A stretch of DNA of 18,316 nucleotides from Gammaproteobacteria bacterium (GCA_003696465.1 RFHG01000458.1:1-18316), one strand, 5' to 3'; shown: positions 1 through 7,759, counted from the stretch's first letter. A program made the numbers and translations. Notes: a model not told the origin generated them from the sequence alone.

Positions 1-93
1 TACGAGGATGCCAAGCTGACCATGATGGAGTTCTCGCCCGGTTTCGAGCTCTACGAGCACATTACCCAGCCTGCCGATCCGCTGCTTGGCTGA
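1..93 (+). CDS. 3' end of an unidentified protein gene (partial)
   Basis: An open frame runs from the left edge to a TGA at 91-93 and gives the last 30 residues of a protein ending in ...FELYEHITQPADPLLG. Third codon positions are mostly G or C, like the real genes around it, so I believe it is coding. I do not recognise the family from this tail: it is acidic and soluble-looking, with no membrane segment. Its last 32 bases overlap the end of the convergent dusA gene on the other strand, so the two genes meet tail to tail with no room for a terminator outside coding sequence. Confidence 0.6.
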   Translation, partial: YEDAKLTMMEFSPGFELYEHITQPADPLLG

Positions 94-1069
94 CTGCCGA
101 CAGGGCACGGTCGAAGACCTCGATGCCCGCCCCTTCACACGGCCCCTCGGTGCTCAGGATCCTGCGCCAGGCCCGCGCTCCCGGCAGACCATGAAACACG
201 CCCATGAGATGACGCGTCATGTGCCGCAGGGCGGTTCCGGCCTCGAGTTCCTGCACGATGTAGGTCCGGTAGCAAGACATGACCTCGAACGCATCCGGCA
301 CCGCGTGCGCATCGCCGTAAAACAGCCGATCGACATCCGCCAGCAGCATGGGCGCATGATAGACCGCACGCCCCAGCATTGCGCCGTCAACGAACTCCAG
401 ATGCTCCAGTGCTGCCCCCACGGAAGTCAATCCGCCGTTGATGATGATCTCGAGGTGGGGCCGTTCGCGCTTGAGCCGATGCACGCGGTCGTACATCAGG
501 GGAGGAATCTCGCGATTTTCTTTTGGACTCAGGCCATCCAGCCAGGCCTTGCGGGCATGAACGATGAAGGTATTGCAACCACCCTGCTCATGTACGATAT
601 CGACGAATCTGATCAGGTCGTTCCAGTCATCCTGCTGATCGATACCGATGCGGTGCTTGACCGTTACCGGCAAATCGACGGCATCGCGCATGGCCAGGAT
701 GCACTCCGCTACCCGTTCCGGGGTCGCCATCAGGCAGGCACCAAAGGCGCCCCCCTGCACCCGGTCGCTGGGGCAGCCGACATTGAGGTTGATTTCGTCA
801 TAGCCCCAGGCCTCCCCCATGCGCGCGCATTCCGCCAGCGCCACGGGGTCACTGCCCCCAAGTTGCAGGGCAACGGGATGCTCGGCGGGATCAAAGCGCA
901 GGTGGCGTTCGGCATCGCCATGCAGCAGGGCCGAGGTGGTGACCATTTCGGTATACAGCCAGGCATGACGCGATACGAGCCGGAACAGATAGCGCGCATG
1001 GCGGTCGGTCCAGTCCAGCATGGGCGCCACACAAAACCGCCGCGAGGGGAATGACCGTCCGGTATTCAT
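62..1069 (-). CDS. dusA: tRNA-dihydrouridine(20/20a) synthase DusA
   Basis: A flavoenzyme that reduces uridine to dihydrouridine at positions 20/20a of the tRNA D-loop, using FMN and NADPH. The 335-residue product has the usual length and a TIM-barrel dihydrouridine synthase domain. Visible landmarks are the N-terminal VAPMLDWTD (14-22), LNVGCPSDRVQ with the presumed catalytic Cys99, the FMN-contacting VKHRIG (Lys138), the DusA hallmark HARKAWLDGLSPKENREIPPL starting at His171, and the phosphate-binding NGGL (211-214) and GRA motifs. The start was set at the ATG at 1069 because the conserved domain begins right after it; the frame stays open upstream only because it runs into the aminopeptidase gene. 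The Shine-Dalgarno is unusual, a run of G immediately upstream. The gene lies 23 bases downstream of the M17 peptidase gene and is probably co-transcribed with it. Its 3' end overlaps the convergent gene at 62-93. Confidence 0.95.
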   Translation of the reverse strand: MNTGRSFPSRRFCVAPMLDWTDRHARYLFRLVSRHAWLYTEMVTTSALLHGDAERHLRFDPAEHPVALQLGGSDPVALAECARMGEAWGYDEINLNVGCPSDRVQGGAFGACLMATPERVAECILAMRDAVDLPVTVKHRIGIDQQDDWNDLIRFVDIVHEQGGCNTFIVHARKAWLDGLSPKENREIPPLMYDRVHRLKRERPHLEIIINGGLTSVGAALEHLEFVDGAMLGRAVYHAPMLLADVDRLFYGDAHAVPDAFEVMSCYRTYIVQELEAGTALRHMTRHLMGVFHGLPGARAWRRILSTEGPCEGAGIEVFDRALSAVSQAADRQAG

Positions 1070-1092
1070 GACCGCCCCCCCAGAGCCGGGAA

Positions 1093-2484
1093 TCAGACCT
1101 GGCCGGTACCGGCATAACGCTTGCGCAGCCAGTCGAACAGCCCCAGCAGGCCCATCGCTTCGCCACCCTCCGGCCGCCCCGGACGGGCCCGCTGGTTCCA
1201 GGCCATGAGATCGAAATGCATCCATGGCGTGGACTCCTCCACGAACCGCTGCAGGAACAGCGCGGCGGTAATGGCGCCCCCAAAGGAGCCGGTGCTGCAA
1301 TTGAGCAGATCCGCGATCCGGCTCTTCAGCTGCTCCTCATAGGGGGCATGCAGCGGCAGCTGCCAGACAGGGTCGCTCCACGCCTGCGCATGCTGCACGA
1401 CTTCTGCGGCCAGCGCATCGTCATTGCTGAACAGGGCCGGCACCTCGGTGCCGAGGGCCACCCGGGCCGCCCCGGTCAGCGTGGCAAAGTCCAGCAGCAG
1501 CGCCGGCGATTCGCTGCAGGCCTCGGCCAGTGCATCACACAGCACCAGCCGTCCTTCGGCATCGGTGTTCTCGATTTCCACCGTCAGTCCCTTGCGGGTT
1601 CGCAGGACATCGCCCGGGCGAAATGCATTGCCGGAAACCGCATTCTCGACCGCCGGCACCAGCACCCGCAGACGAACCGGCAGCCGCATCGCCATGATCA
1701 TCTCGGCGAGCCCCAGGGCATGCGCCGCACCGCCCATGTCCTTCTTCATCAGGCGCATGGCATTGGCCGGCTTGAGATCCAGCCCGCCGGAATCGAAACA
1801 CACCCCCTTGCCCACCAGGGTCAGCAACGGCGCCCGCGGATCGCCCCACCACAGGTCCAGCAGCCGGGGCGCGTGAGTGCTGGCACGGCCAACGGCATGA
1901 ATGGCCGGATAGTTCTGTTGCAGCAGATCCTCTCCGCAGATCTCGTTCCATTCGGTCCCATGCCTGTCTGCCATCTCGGCCATCGCAGCGGCCAGGTGTT
2001 CCGGCATCATGTCCTCTGCCGGGGTATTGACCAGGTCGCGTACCAGCGTGATGCCTTGCGCCAGTCGCTCGACTTTCTCCCGCACGGCAGCAGGCACGAC
2101 CAGCTCCGGCCGGGGTTCACTCGTGGGTTCACTGCGATAGCGTTCAAAGTGGTAACTCCCGAGCGCCCAGCCCAGGGCAAGGCGGTCGATCTCGTCTGCT
2201 CCGGCACCGTTGCTATCGAGCTTCCACCTGCCTGCAGGGAGGCGGGCGGGCAGGTCGCCCAGCGTCCAGGTATCGATTTGGTCGACTACCAGCAGGGCCG
2301 ACTTCAGCCGGCCCTCGGCATCCTGCAGCAGTGCCAGATCGCTCTCGCATCCGCGGAAACCGGTCTCGTCCAGCCAGCGCCGATCGCGAGGATCCAGGCG
2401 GCTACTGTGGGCTTTCCACTCGCGTGTGGGGACAAGGACGAGGGGACGGGCATCTGCAGCATCTTCGGTCAGCAGGCAATTCAT
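1093..2484 (-). CDS. M17 (leucyl) aminopeptidase family protein
   Basis: A cytosolic metallo-aminopeptidase of family M17 that removes N-terminal residues from peptides. The 463-residue product has a divergent N-terminal half (about 1-150) and a well-conserved catalytic half. All the two-metal-site and catalytic residues of the family can be assigned by pattern: Lys226 and Asp231 in VGKGVCFDSGG, Lys238 in LDLKP, Asp249 in MKKDMGGAA, and Asp308, Glu310 and Arg312 in the signature NTDAEGRLVL. It is shorter than E. coli PepA (503) and closer to the PepB-like or unnamed M17 paralogues, so I give no symbol. The start is an ATG with a weak AAGAG-type ribosome site. The gene is the first of a two-gene minus-strand unit with dusA and is divergent from yadG across an 80-base gap. 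Confidence 0.92.
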   Translation of the reverse strand: MNCLLTEDAADARPLVLVPTREWKAHSSRLDPRDRRWLDETGFRGCESDLALLQDAEGRLKSALLVVDQIDTWTLGDLPARLPAGRWKLDSNGAGADEIDRLALGWALGSYHFERYRSEPTSEPRPELVVPAAVREKVERLAQGITLVRDLVNTPAEDMMPEHLAAAMAEMADRHGTEWNEICGEDLLQQNYPAIHAVGRASTHAPRLLDLWWGDPRAPLLTLVGKGVCFDSGGLDLKPANAMRLMKKDMGGAAHALGLAEMIMAMRLPVRLRVLVPAVENAVSGNAFRPGDVLRTRKGLTVEIENTDAEGRLVLCDALAEACSESPALLLDFATLTGAARVALGTEVPALFSNDDALAAEVVQHAQAWSDPVWQLPLHAPYEEQLKSRIADLLNCSTGSFGGAITAALFLQRFVEESTPWMHFDLMAWNQRARPGRPEGGEAMGLLGLFDWLRKRYAGTGQV

Positions 2485-2523
2485 GGAAGGAAATCTCTTG
2501 GCCAGGGAATCATGAGGCGTGCG

Positions 2524-2551
2524 CTTCGGATAGAATAGAGATTCCCCGAAG
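2524..2551. promoter_or_regulatory. candidate yadG promoter -10 inside a CTTCGG/CCGAAG dyad
   Basis: In the short divergent gap between the aminopeptidase and yadG, TAGAAT at 2531-2536 matches the sigma-70 -10 consensus at five of six positions. It would start transcription near 2543, about 20 bases before the preferred yadG ATG. I see no good -35 at 16-18 bp. A 6-bp inverted repeat, CTTCGG (2524-2529) and CCGAAG (2546-2551), brackets the -10, so it could be an operator. The right arm runs into the yadG ribosome site GAAGGA (2548-2553). Confidence 0.35.
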
Positions 2552-2564
2552 GATGAACAAACAC

Positions 2565-3509
2565 ATGACCCCTGCCCTGGAACTCGTCGATGTCCGCAAG
2601 GTGTACCGCACCGGCCTGGAGGCCCTGAAGGGTCTCAGCCTGAGTGTCGAAGCCGGCGATTTCTATGCCCTGCTCGGCCCCAATGGCGCCGGCAAGTCCA
2701 CCACCATCGGCATCATCACCACCCTGGTCACCAAGACCTCCGGCACCGTGCGCGTGTTCGGCCATGACATCGACCGCGCAGCTCGCGAAGCCAAGCGTTG
2801 CATCGGGCTGGTACCGCAGGAGTTCAATTTCAACATCTGGGAGCCGGTCGAGGAAATCGTTGTCAACCAGGGCGGCTTCTACGGTATACCGCGCAAGACC
2901 TGCCTGCACCGCACCCGGGAACTGCTGGAACAACTGGAACTGTGGGACAAGCGTCGCGAACCGGCGCGCGAGCTGTCCGGCGGCATGAAACGGCGCCTGA
3001 TGATTGCGCGCGCCCTGATCCATCAGCCGCAACTGCTGATTCTCGACGAGCCAACGGCGGGCGTGGACATCGAGGTAAGGCGCGGAATGTGGTCCTTCCT
3101 GACCGAGCTGAACCATCAAGGCACCACCATCATCCTCACCACCCATTACCTTGAAGAGGCCGAGCGCCTGTGCCGCAACATCGGCATCATCGATCATGGC
3201 GAGCTGATCGAAAACACCAGCATGCAGGCCCTGCTCGCCGAGATTAACATGGAGACCCTCATCATCGACCTTGAGCAACCCGTCGAACACCTGCCGATGA
3301 TCGAGGGCGCCGCCCTGCGTCACCGCGATACACTCAGCCTTGAGGCCGATGTATTTACCGGCAGGGTCAATGAACTGTTTTGCGGGCTGCAACAGGCCGG
3401 TATTCGTGTGCGCAGCATCCGCAACAAGAACAATCGGCTGGAGGAGCTCTTCATGTGCCTGGTCAGCGAGGACCGCAAGCAACGGAACGCAGGAAGCGAA
3501 GCATCATGA
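2565..3509 (+). CDS. yadG: ABC exporter ATP-binding protein, YadG family
   Basis: The nucleotide-binding subunit of an ABC-2 type exporter; it hydrolyses ATP on the cytoplasmic face to power YadH. The 314 residues resemble E. coli YadG (308) over the whole length, including the MTxALEL start. Motifs in order: Walker A GPNGAGKST (38-46), Q-loop Gln85 in LVPQEFNFN, the ABC signature LSGGMKRR (137-144), Walker B LLILDEP with catalytic Glu162, and the switch His194 in LTTHYLEEAE. A C-terminal extension past residue 205 is typical of the subfamily. I chose the ATG at 2565 because GAAGGA lies 11 bases upstream and the YadG N-terminus begins there; an ATG four codons earlier (2553) has no ribosome site. 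The substrate is unknown. The stop overlaps the yadH start by ATGA, so the two are translationally coupled. Confidence 0.93.
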   Translation: MTPALELVDVRKVYRTGLEALKGLSLSVEAGDFYALLGPNGAGKSTTIGIITTLVTKTSGTVRVFGHDIDRAAREAKRCIGLVPQEFNFNIWEPVEEIVVNQGGFYGIPRKTCLHRTRELLEQLELWDKRREPARELSGGMKRRLMIARALIHQPQLLILDEPTAGVDIEVRRGMWSFLTELNHQGTTIILTTHYLEEAERLCRNIGIIDHGELIENTSMQALLAEINMETLIIDLEQPVEHLPMIEGAALRHRDTLSLEADVFTGRVNELFCGLQQAGIRVRSIRNKNNRLEELFMCLVSEDRKQRNAGSEAS

Positions 3510-4273
3510 AAACTGCATGGGTTGCCTTCCAGACGCTGCTGATTCGCGAGTTTCTGCGCTTTCTGCGCATCTGGATGCAGACCATCCTGCCGCCCGTGAT
3601 TACCACGGCACTTTATTTCGTGATTTTCGGCAAGCTGATCGGCAACCAGATCGGTGACATGGACGGATTCTCCTATATGGATTATATCGTCCCCGGCCTG
3701 ATCCTCATGTCGGTGATCACCAACGCCTATGCCAATGTGGTGTCCTCCTTCTATCAGGCCAAGTATCATCATCACATCGAGGAGATCCTGGTCTCGCCTA
3801 CACCCAACTTCGTCATCATCGCCGGTTATGTTGCCGGCGGCATTGCCCGCGGGCTCACGGTCGGGGTGGCAGTGATGCTCGTTGCCTTTCTCTTTACCGA
3901 GGTGCGCTTCGAGCACCCCTGGCTTGCGCTGGGTATTGCCATTCTGACCTGCATCCTGTTCTCGCTGGGCGGGCTCATCAACGCCATCTATGCCAACTCG
4001 TTCGATGACATTTCCATCATCCCCAACTTCGTGCTGACCCCCTTGACCTATCTCGGCGGGGTATTCTACAGCGTCTCCATCCTGCCGCTCTTCTGGCAGA
4101 AGGTCTCCCTCTTCAATCCGGTGCTGTACATGATCGACGGCTTCCGCTTCGGCATGCTGGGCCATAGCGACATTCGCCTGTCCACATCCTTTTTCATCAT
4201 CATGCTGTTCATCGTCGTGCTCTACGGCTGGTGTCAGCTGCTCCTGCGACGCGGAACCGGCTTGCGTTCATGA
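3506..4273 (+). CDS. yadH: ABC-2 type exporter permease, YadH family
   Basis: The inner-membrane permease partner of YadG. The 255-residue length equals that of E. coli YadH within one residue. About six hydrophobic segments are visible, including TILPPVITTALYFVIFG near the N-terminus and FFIIMLFIVVLYGWCQLLL at the C-terminus. The ABC-2 permease hallmark is the stretch around PNFVLTPLTYLGGVFYSVSILP in the last third. The start is the ATG at 3506, inside the yadG stop (ATGA), with AGGAAG about 8-13 bases upstream. It in turn overlaps the next gene by ATGA at 4270-4273, so yadG, yadH and the FAD oxidoreductase form one coupled string. The transported compound cannot be told from the sequence. 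Confidence 0.93.
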   Translation: MKTAWVAFQTLLIREFLRFLRIWMQTILPPVITTALYFVIFGKLIGNQIGDMDGFSYMDYIVPGLILMSVITNAYANVVSSFYQAKYHHHIEEILVSPTPNFVIIAGYVAGGIARGLTVGVAVMLVAFLFTEVRFEHPWLALGIAILTCILFSLGGLINAIYANSFDDISIIPNFVLTPLTYLGGVFYSVSILPLFWQKVSLFNPVLYMIDGFRFGMLGHSDIRLSTSFFIIMLFIVVLYGWCQLLLRRGTGLRS

Positions 4274-5397
4274 ATCCGGTCCGGCCCTTCCTCGTCGTTG
4301 GCGCAGGGCTTGCCGGCAGCACCGTAGCCCGCGCCCTGGCAAACCGGGGGCATTCCGTAATCGTGGTCGACTCGGCCAGGACACCGGCTGCCGGCACTTC
4401 GGGCAATCCCGCCGGGCTGTTCATGCCGGTGCTGGAACGAGCGCCCTCCGCACGGGAGCGGCTCTATCTGGAAGCCCTGGCCTCCCTGCATGATCTGCTC
4501 GAGGAAATCGGCATGCCCCGCACCTATCAGCAGGATGGCGTGCTGCACCTGCCCCGCGATGCCAGGCAGGCCGAGCGGTTCCGGACGATTCTCGACACAC
4601 GCAAGGACCTGGCCGGAATCGTCGAATCCGGCCAGCCCCGCTTGCCACCCGAGGCAAGCGGGCACCCTCATGCAGAGGACGCCCTGTTCTACCCTGGAGG
4701 CGGCTGGCTGTCTCCAGCCGGACTGTGCCACAACCTGCTCGAGCATTCCGGTATCGAATGGGCAGGCGGCTGTGCCATCAGGCACTTGTCGCGCAACGGG
4801 GCACATTGGACCCTGACATGCGACGACGGACGCCGGATCACCGCTGAACACGTCATCCTCGCCTGCGGAAGCGGATGTCTCGGTCTGGACCATGCCGCCT
4901 GGCTACCCTGGCACCTGGTGCGCGGACAGGTTACGCGTGTACGCCACGCCGGGCTGGCCTCCCTGCCCTGCCCGGTGACGGGCATGGGCTATGTCATTCC
5001 CCTGGGCACGCAGGAAGCCCTCACGGGTGCGACCTATCGCAGGGATCGTCTGGATACGACACCCGATCCGCAGGAGGATCAGGAAAATCTCGAACACGTG
5101 GTGCAATTGCTGCCTGGACTCGCAGCCCGGCCGAAACCGGTGGATTCACGCGCTGGCCTCCGTACCGTTCTGCCGGGGCGCCTGCCGGCATGCGGCCCCC
5201 TGCTCCCCCCGCAGAAACTGCGGTCGGGAAGAAAGCCGGTCACCTATGCGAACCTGTGGATAACGGCCGGTCATGCCTCGCGCGGCCTGCTCACAGCACC
5301 GCTGTGTGCCCAAATCATTACGGCCGGGCTTCTCAACGAGGTAGTCCCTGATACGGCCGGCCTGCTTGACCCGGCACGCTTTCTGAAACGCGATTGA
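4270..5397 (+). CDS. mnmC: stand-alone FAD-dependent cmnm5(s2)U34 tRNA oxidoreductase (MnmC C-terminal domain)
   Basis: A DAO-fold flavoprotein resembling the C-terminal FAD domain of bifunctional MnmC, which converts cmnm5(s2)U34 to nm5(s2)U34 in tRNA wobble uridines. Of its 375 residues, the dinucleotide-binding GAGLAG is at 11-16 with the ribose-binding acid Asp34. GTSGNPAGLFMPVL (42-55) corresponds to the ASGNxQGxLYPLL of MnmC, YPGGGWLSP lies at 141-149, and HLVRGQVTRV and the C-terminal WITAGHASRGLLTAPL match MnmC GQVS and LGSRGLxxAPL. The methyltransferase half (MnmC1/MnmD) is absent, so only the oxidoreductase step is encoded here. The start ATG at 4270 overlaps the yadH stop, and earlier in-frame ATGs lie inside yadH. 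A related amino-acid oxidase role is possible but less likely. The coupling to an ABC exporter is odd. Confidence 0.8.
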   Translation: MNPVRPFLVVGAGLAGSTVARALANRGHSVIVVDSARTPAAGTSGNPAGLFMPVLERAPSARERLYLEALASLHDLLEEIGMPRTYQQDGVLHLPRDARQAERFRTILDTRKDLAGIVESGQPRLPPEASGHPHAEDALFYPGGGWLSPAGLCHNLLEHSGIEWAGGCAIRHLSRNGAHWTLTCDDGRRITAEHVILACGSGCLGLDHAAWLPWHLVRGQVTRVRHAGLASLPCPVTGMGYVIPLGTQEALTGATYRRDRLDTTPDPQEDQENLEHVVQLLPGLAARPKPVDSRAGLRTVLPGRLPACGPLLPPQKLRSGRKPVTYANLWITAGHASRGLLTAPLCAQIITAGLLNEVVPDTAGLLDPARFLKRD

Positions 5398-5422
5398 ACC
5401 CCCACCACGCAAAAGGGATAAT
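5394..5422 (+). promoter_or_regulatory. sigma-70-like promoter for the nucleotide-sugar genes
   Basis: TTGAAC (5394-5399) and GATAAT (5417-5422) are separated by exactly 17 bases, a close match to the sigma-70 consensus. The -35 overlaps the TGA stop of the upstream oxidoreductase gene. Transcription would start near 5429, leaving a leader of about 30 bases that holds the AAGGAG ribosome site and the GTG start at 5459. This is the best-formed promoter in the window. Confidence 0.65.
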
Positions 5423-5458
5423 GGCGCACACTTGGCGGATACTCACAAGGAGCACGGG

Positions 5459-6739
5459 GTGTCGGATACACCAGCGGGAAAGACCCTGTCCATCATCGGA
5501 CTCGGCTATGTCGGCCTGCCACTGGCGGTCGAATTTGGAAAACACTACCGGACCATCGGTTTCGACATCAACGCACAGCGCATCGCGGAACTCCAGTCCG
5601 GACATGACAGCACGCTGGAGGTTTCGCCCGAAGAGCTGGCCGAGGCCCGACACCTGGAATACAGCTCGGATCCCGAGGCCCTGCGCGCGGCCGATATCCA
5701 TATCGTCACCGTCCCCACCCCCATCGATCGTCACAAGCGCCCGGACCTGACCCCCTTGATCCGGGCCAGCGAGACGGTAGGTCGCATCCTCAAGCCTGGC
5801 GACATCGTGATCTACGAGTCCACCGTCTATCCTGGCGCTACCGAAGAAGACTGTGTGCCGGTCCTGGAGCGCGAATCCGGGTTGCGCTTCAACACGGATT
5901 TCTTCGTTGGCTACAGTCCGGAGCGCATCAATCCCGGAGACAAGGAACACCGGGTCACCAACATTCTCAAGGTGACCTCGGGCTCGACTCCGGAAGTGGC
6001 GAAGGAAGTCGATGCGCTGTATGCCAGCATCATCGAGGCCGGAACGCATCTTGCTAGCAGTATACGCGTTGCCGAGGCAGCCAAGGTCATCGAAAACACC
6101 CAGCGCGACGTGAACATCGCCCTGATCAACGAACTCGCACTCATCTTCAACCGCATGGGCATCGACACGCTGGAAGTGCTGGAGGCTGCAGGTACCAAGT
6201 GGAACTTCCTGCCCTTCCGCCCGGGGCTCGTGGGTGGGCACTGCATTGGCGTCGACCCGTATTATCTTACCCACAAGGCCCAGGAGATCGGCTATCACCC
6301 GCAGGTCATCCTGGCCGGACGCCACATCAACGATGGCATGGGCAGTTATGTGGCCGAGCAGGTCGTCAAGATGATGACCCAGCGGCGCATCCATGTGGTC
6401 GATTCCAACATCCTGGTCCTTGGCCTCACCTTCAAGGAAAATTGCCCCGATCTGCGCAACACGCGTGTGGTCGATATCATTGCCGAACTCGAGAGCTATC
6501 ACGCCCATGTCGATGTCCACGACCCCTGGGTCGATCCCGAGGAAGCCCGTGCCGAGTATGGCATCAGCCCTGTTGGTGAGCTGGAAGAAGGCCGTTACGA
6601 TGCCATCATCCTGGCCGTGGGGCACCGGCAGTTCCGCGAGACCGGGATCGAACGCCTGCGTGCGCTGGGCCGCCCCGGCCATGTGTTCTACGATGTCAAG
6701 AGCCTGTTCCCTCGTGAGCAGGTCGATGCCCGACTCTGA
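5459..6739 (+). CDS. tviB: nucleotide-sugar 6-dehydrogenase, TviB/WbpO type
   Basis: An NAD-dependent dehydrogenase that oxidises C6 of a UDP-hexose to the uronic acid, twice, in the cytoplasm. The 426-residue protein follows the TviB pattern throughout: GLGYVG (14-19), TVPTPID followed by PDLTPL (84-100), YESTVYPG (119-126), GYSPERINPG with Glu155, AKVIENTQRD with Lys209 and Asn213, and PFRPGLVGGHCIGVDPYYL with catalytic Cys262. That pattern favours UDP-GlcNAc or UDP-GalNAc over UDP-glucose, but specificity is not proven. I chose the GTG at 5459 because AAGGAG (5447-5452) is 6 bases upstream and TviB is 425 residues; an upstream TTG at 5432 would fall almost on the predicted transcription start. 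It heads a two-gene unit with the epimerase, probably for acidic surface polysaccharide. Confidence 0.9.
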   Translation: MSDTPAGKTLSIIGLGYVGLPLAVEFGKHYRTIGFDINAQRIAELQSGHDSTLEVSPEELAEARHLEYSSDPEALRAADIHIVTVPTPIDRHKRPDLTPLIRASETVGRILKPGDIVIYESTVYPGATEEDCVPVLERESGLRFNTDFFVGYSPERINPGDKEHRVTNILKVTSGSTPEVAKEVDALYASIIEAGTHLASSIRVAEAAKVIENTQRDVNIALINELALIFNRMGIDTLEVLEAAGTKWNFLPFRPGLVGGHCIGVDPYYLTHKAQEIGYHPQVILAGRHINDGMGSYVAEQVVKMMTQRRIHVVDSNILVLGLTFKENCPDLRNTRVVDIIAELESYHAHVDVHDPWVDPEEARAEYGISPVGELEEGRYDAIILAVGHRQFRETGIERLRALGRPGHVFYDVKSLFPREQVDARL

Positions 6740-6751
6740 GGTAACCCTGCA

Positions 6752-7759
6752 ATGAAGATTCTCGTGACCGGTGCCGCCGGTTTCATCGGCTCCGCCCTTT
6801 CCCTCCGCCTGCTCGAGCGAGGAGACGAGGTCATCGGCGTCGACAATCTCAACGACTATTACGACCCGGAACTGAAGAAGGCCCGTCTGGCGCGGACGCT
6901 CGAATACGAAAATTTCACCGATGTCAGGGCCTCGATCGAGGATGCCGAGGCGATGGAACGGGTATTCCGGGAACACGAACCCCAGCGGGTGGTCAACCTG
7001 GCGGCCCAGGCTGGCGTGCGCTATTCACTGGAGAATCCGCGCGCCTACATCGATACCAACATCGTTGGATTTCTCAACATCCTGGAAGGCTGCCGGCATC
7101 ACGGGGTCGAGCACCTGGTCTATGCCTCCAGCAGTTCGGTCTACGGAGCCAATACCCGGCTGCCCTTCAGCGTGCACGACAATGTCGACCATCCGGTCAG
7201 CCTGTACGCAGCTTCGAAGAAGAGCAACGAGCTCATGGCGCATACCTACAGCCACCTGTTCAACCTGCCGACCACCGGGCTGCGCTTCTTCACTGTCTAC
7301 GGCCCCTGGGGACGGCCCGACATGGCCCTGTTCCTGTTTACCCGCAAGATTCTGGCCGGCGAACCCATCGATGTCTTCAACTACGGGCACCACAAGCGGG
7401 ATTTCACCTATATCGACGACATCGTGGAAGGCGTGATTCGCACCCTGGACCATGTGGCACAGCCCAATCCGGAGTGGGATGGCAGCGCCCCGGATCCGGC
7501 AACAAGCAAGGCGCCCTGGCGGATCTATAACATTGGCAACCACCAGCAGGTGGAACTGCTGCGCTACATCGAGGTGCTGGAGGATTGCCTCGGTCGCAAG
7601 GCGGAAAAGAACCTCCTGCCCCTGCAACCCGGCGATGTGCCCGAGACCTTTGCCGATGTCTCGGATCTGATCCGGGATGTGGACTACCGGCCGAACACGC
7701 CGGTAGAAGAAGGCATACGCCGGTTTGTCGAGTGGTATCGGGAATACTATCGCGTGTAA
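6752..7759 (+). CDS. UDP-uronate 4-epimerase (CapI/GAE-type SDR)
   Basis: An extended short-chain dehydrogenase/reductase that epimerises a UDP-uronic acid at C4, using bound NAD. The 335 residues show TGAAGFIGS with the GxxGxxG at 7-13, the NAD-ribose acid Asp31 in GVDNLNDYYD, NLAAQAGVRYS (82-92), the SSSS stretch near 126-129 and the catalytic pair Tyr152/Lys156 in LYAASK. The text GVDNLNDYYDPxLKxARL and RFFTVYGPWGRPDMALF is characteristic of UDP-glucuronate 4-epimerases, which make UDP-galacturonate. It lies 12 bases after the dehydrogenase with a TGAGGT ribosome site overlapping that gene's stop, so the dehydrogenase product is the likely substrate. The unit ends at a hairpin at 7783-7805. 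Confidence 0.9.
   Translation: MKILVTGAAGFIGSALSLRLLERGDEVIGVDNLNDYYDPELKKARLARTLEYENFTDVRASIEDAEAMERVFREHEPQRVVNLAAQAGVRYSLENPRAYIDTNIVGFLNILEGCRHHGVEHLVYASSSSVYGANTRLPFSVHDNVDHPVSLYAASKKSNELMAHTYSHLFNLPTTGLRFFTVYGPWGRPDMALFLFTRKILAGEPIDVFNYGHHKRDFTYIDDIVEGVIRTLDHVAQPNPEWDGSAPDPATSKAPWRIYNIGNHQQVELLRYIEVLEDCLGRKAEKNLLPLQPGDVPETFADVSDLIRDVDYRPNTPVEEGIRRFVEWYREYYRV

Noticed and set aside
86..1054. A 322-codon plus-strand frame
   Set aside because: Antisense shadow of dusA, whose catalytic motifs are all on the minus strand.
1070..1300. An N-terminal extension of DusA by 77 residues
   Set aside because: It lies inside the aminopeptidase coding region in another frame and is low-complexity Gly/Ala/Arg text; the DusA domain begins right after the ATG at 1069.
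1216..2538. A 440-codon plus-strand frame
   Set aside because: Antisense shadow of the M17 aminopeptidase; no conserved motif, while the minus frame has the complete metal site.
2331..2564. An N-terminal extension of YadG by 78 residues
   Set aside because: The extension would be antisense to the aminopeptidase gene, and the YadG family starts at MTxALEL, where a ribosome site is present.
5333..6976. A 547-codon open frame on the minus strand
   Set aside because: It is antisense to the TviB-type dehydrogenase and runs through the promoter region; composition shadow, with no family resemblance.
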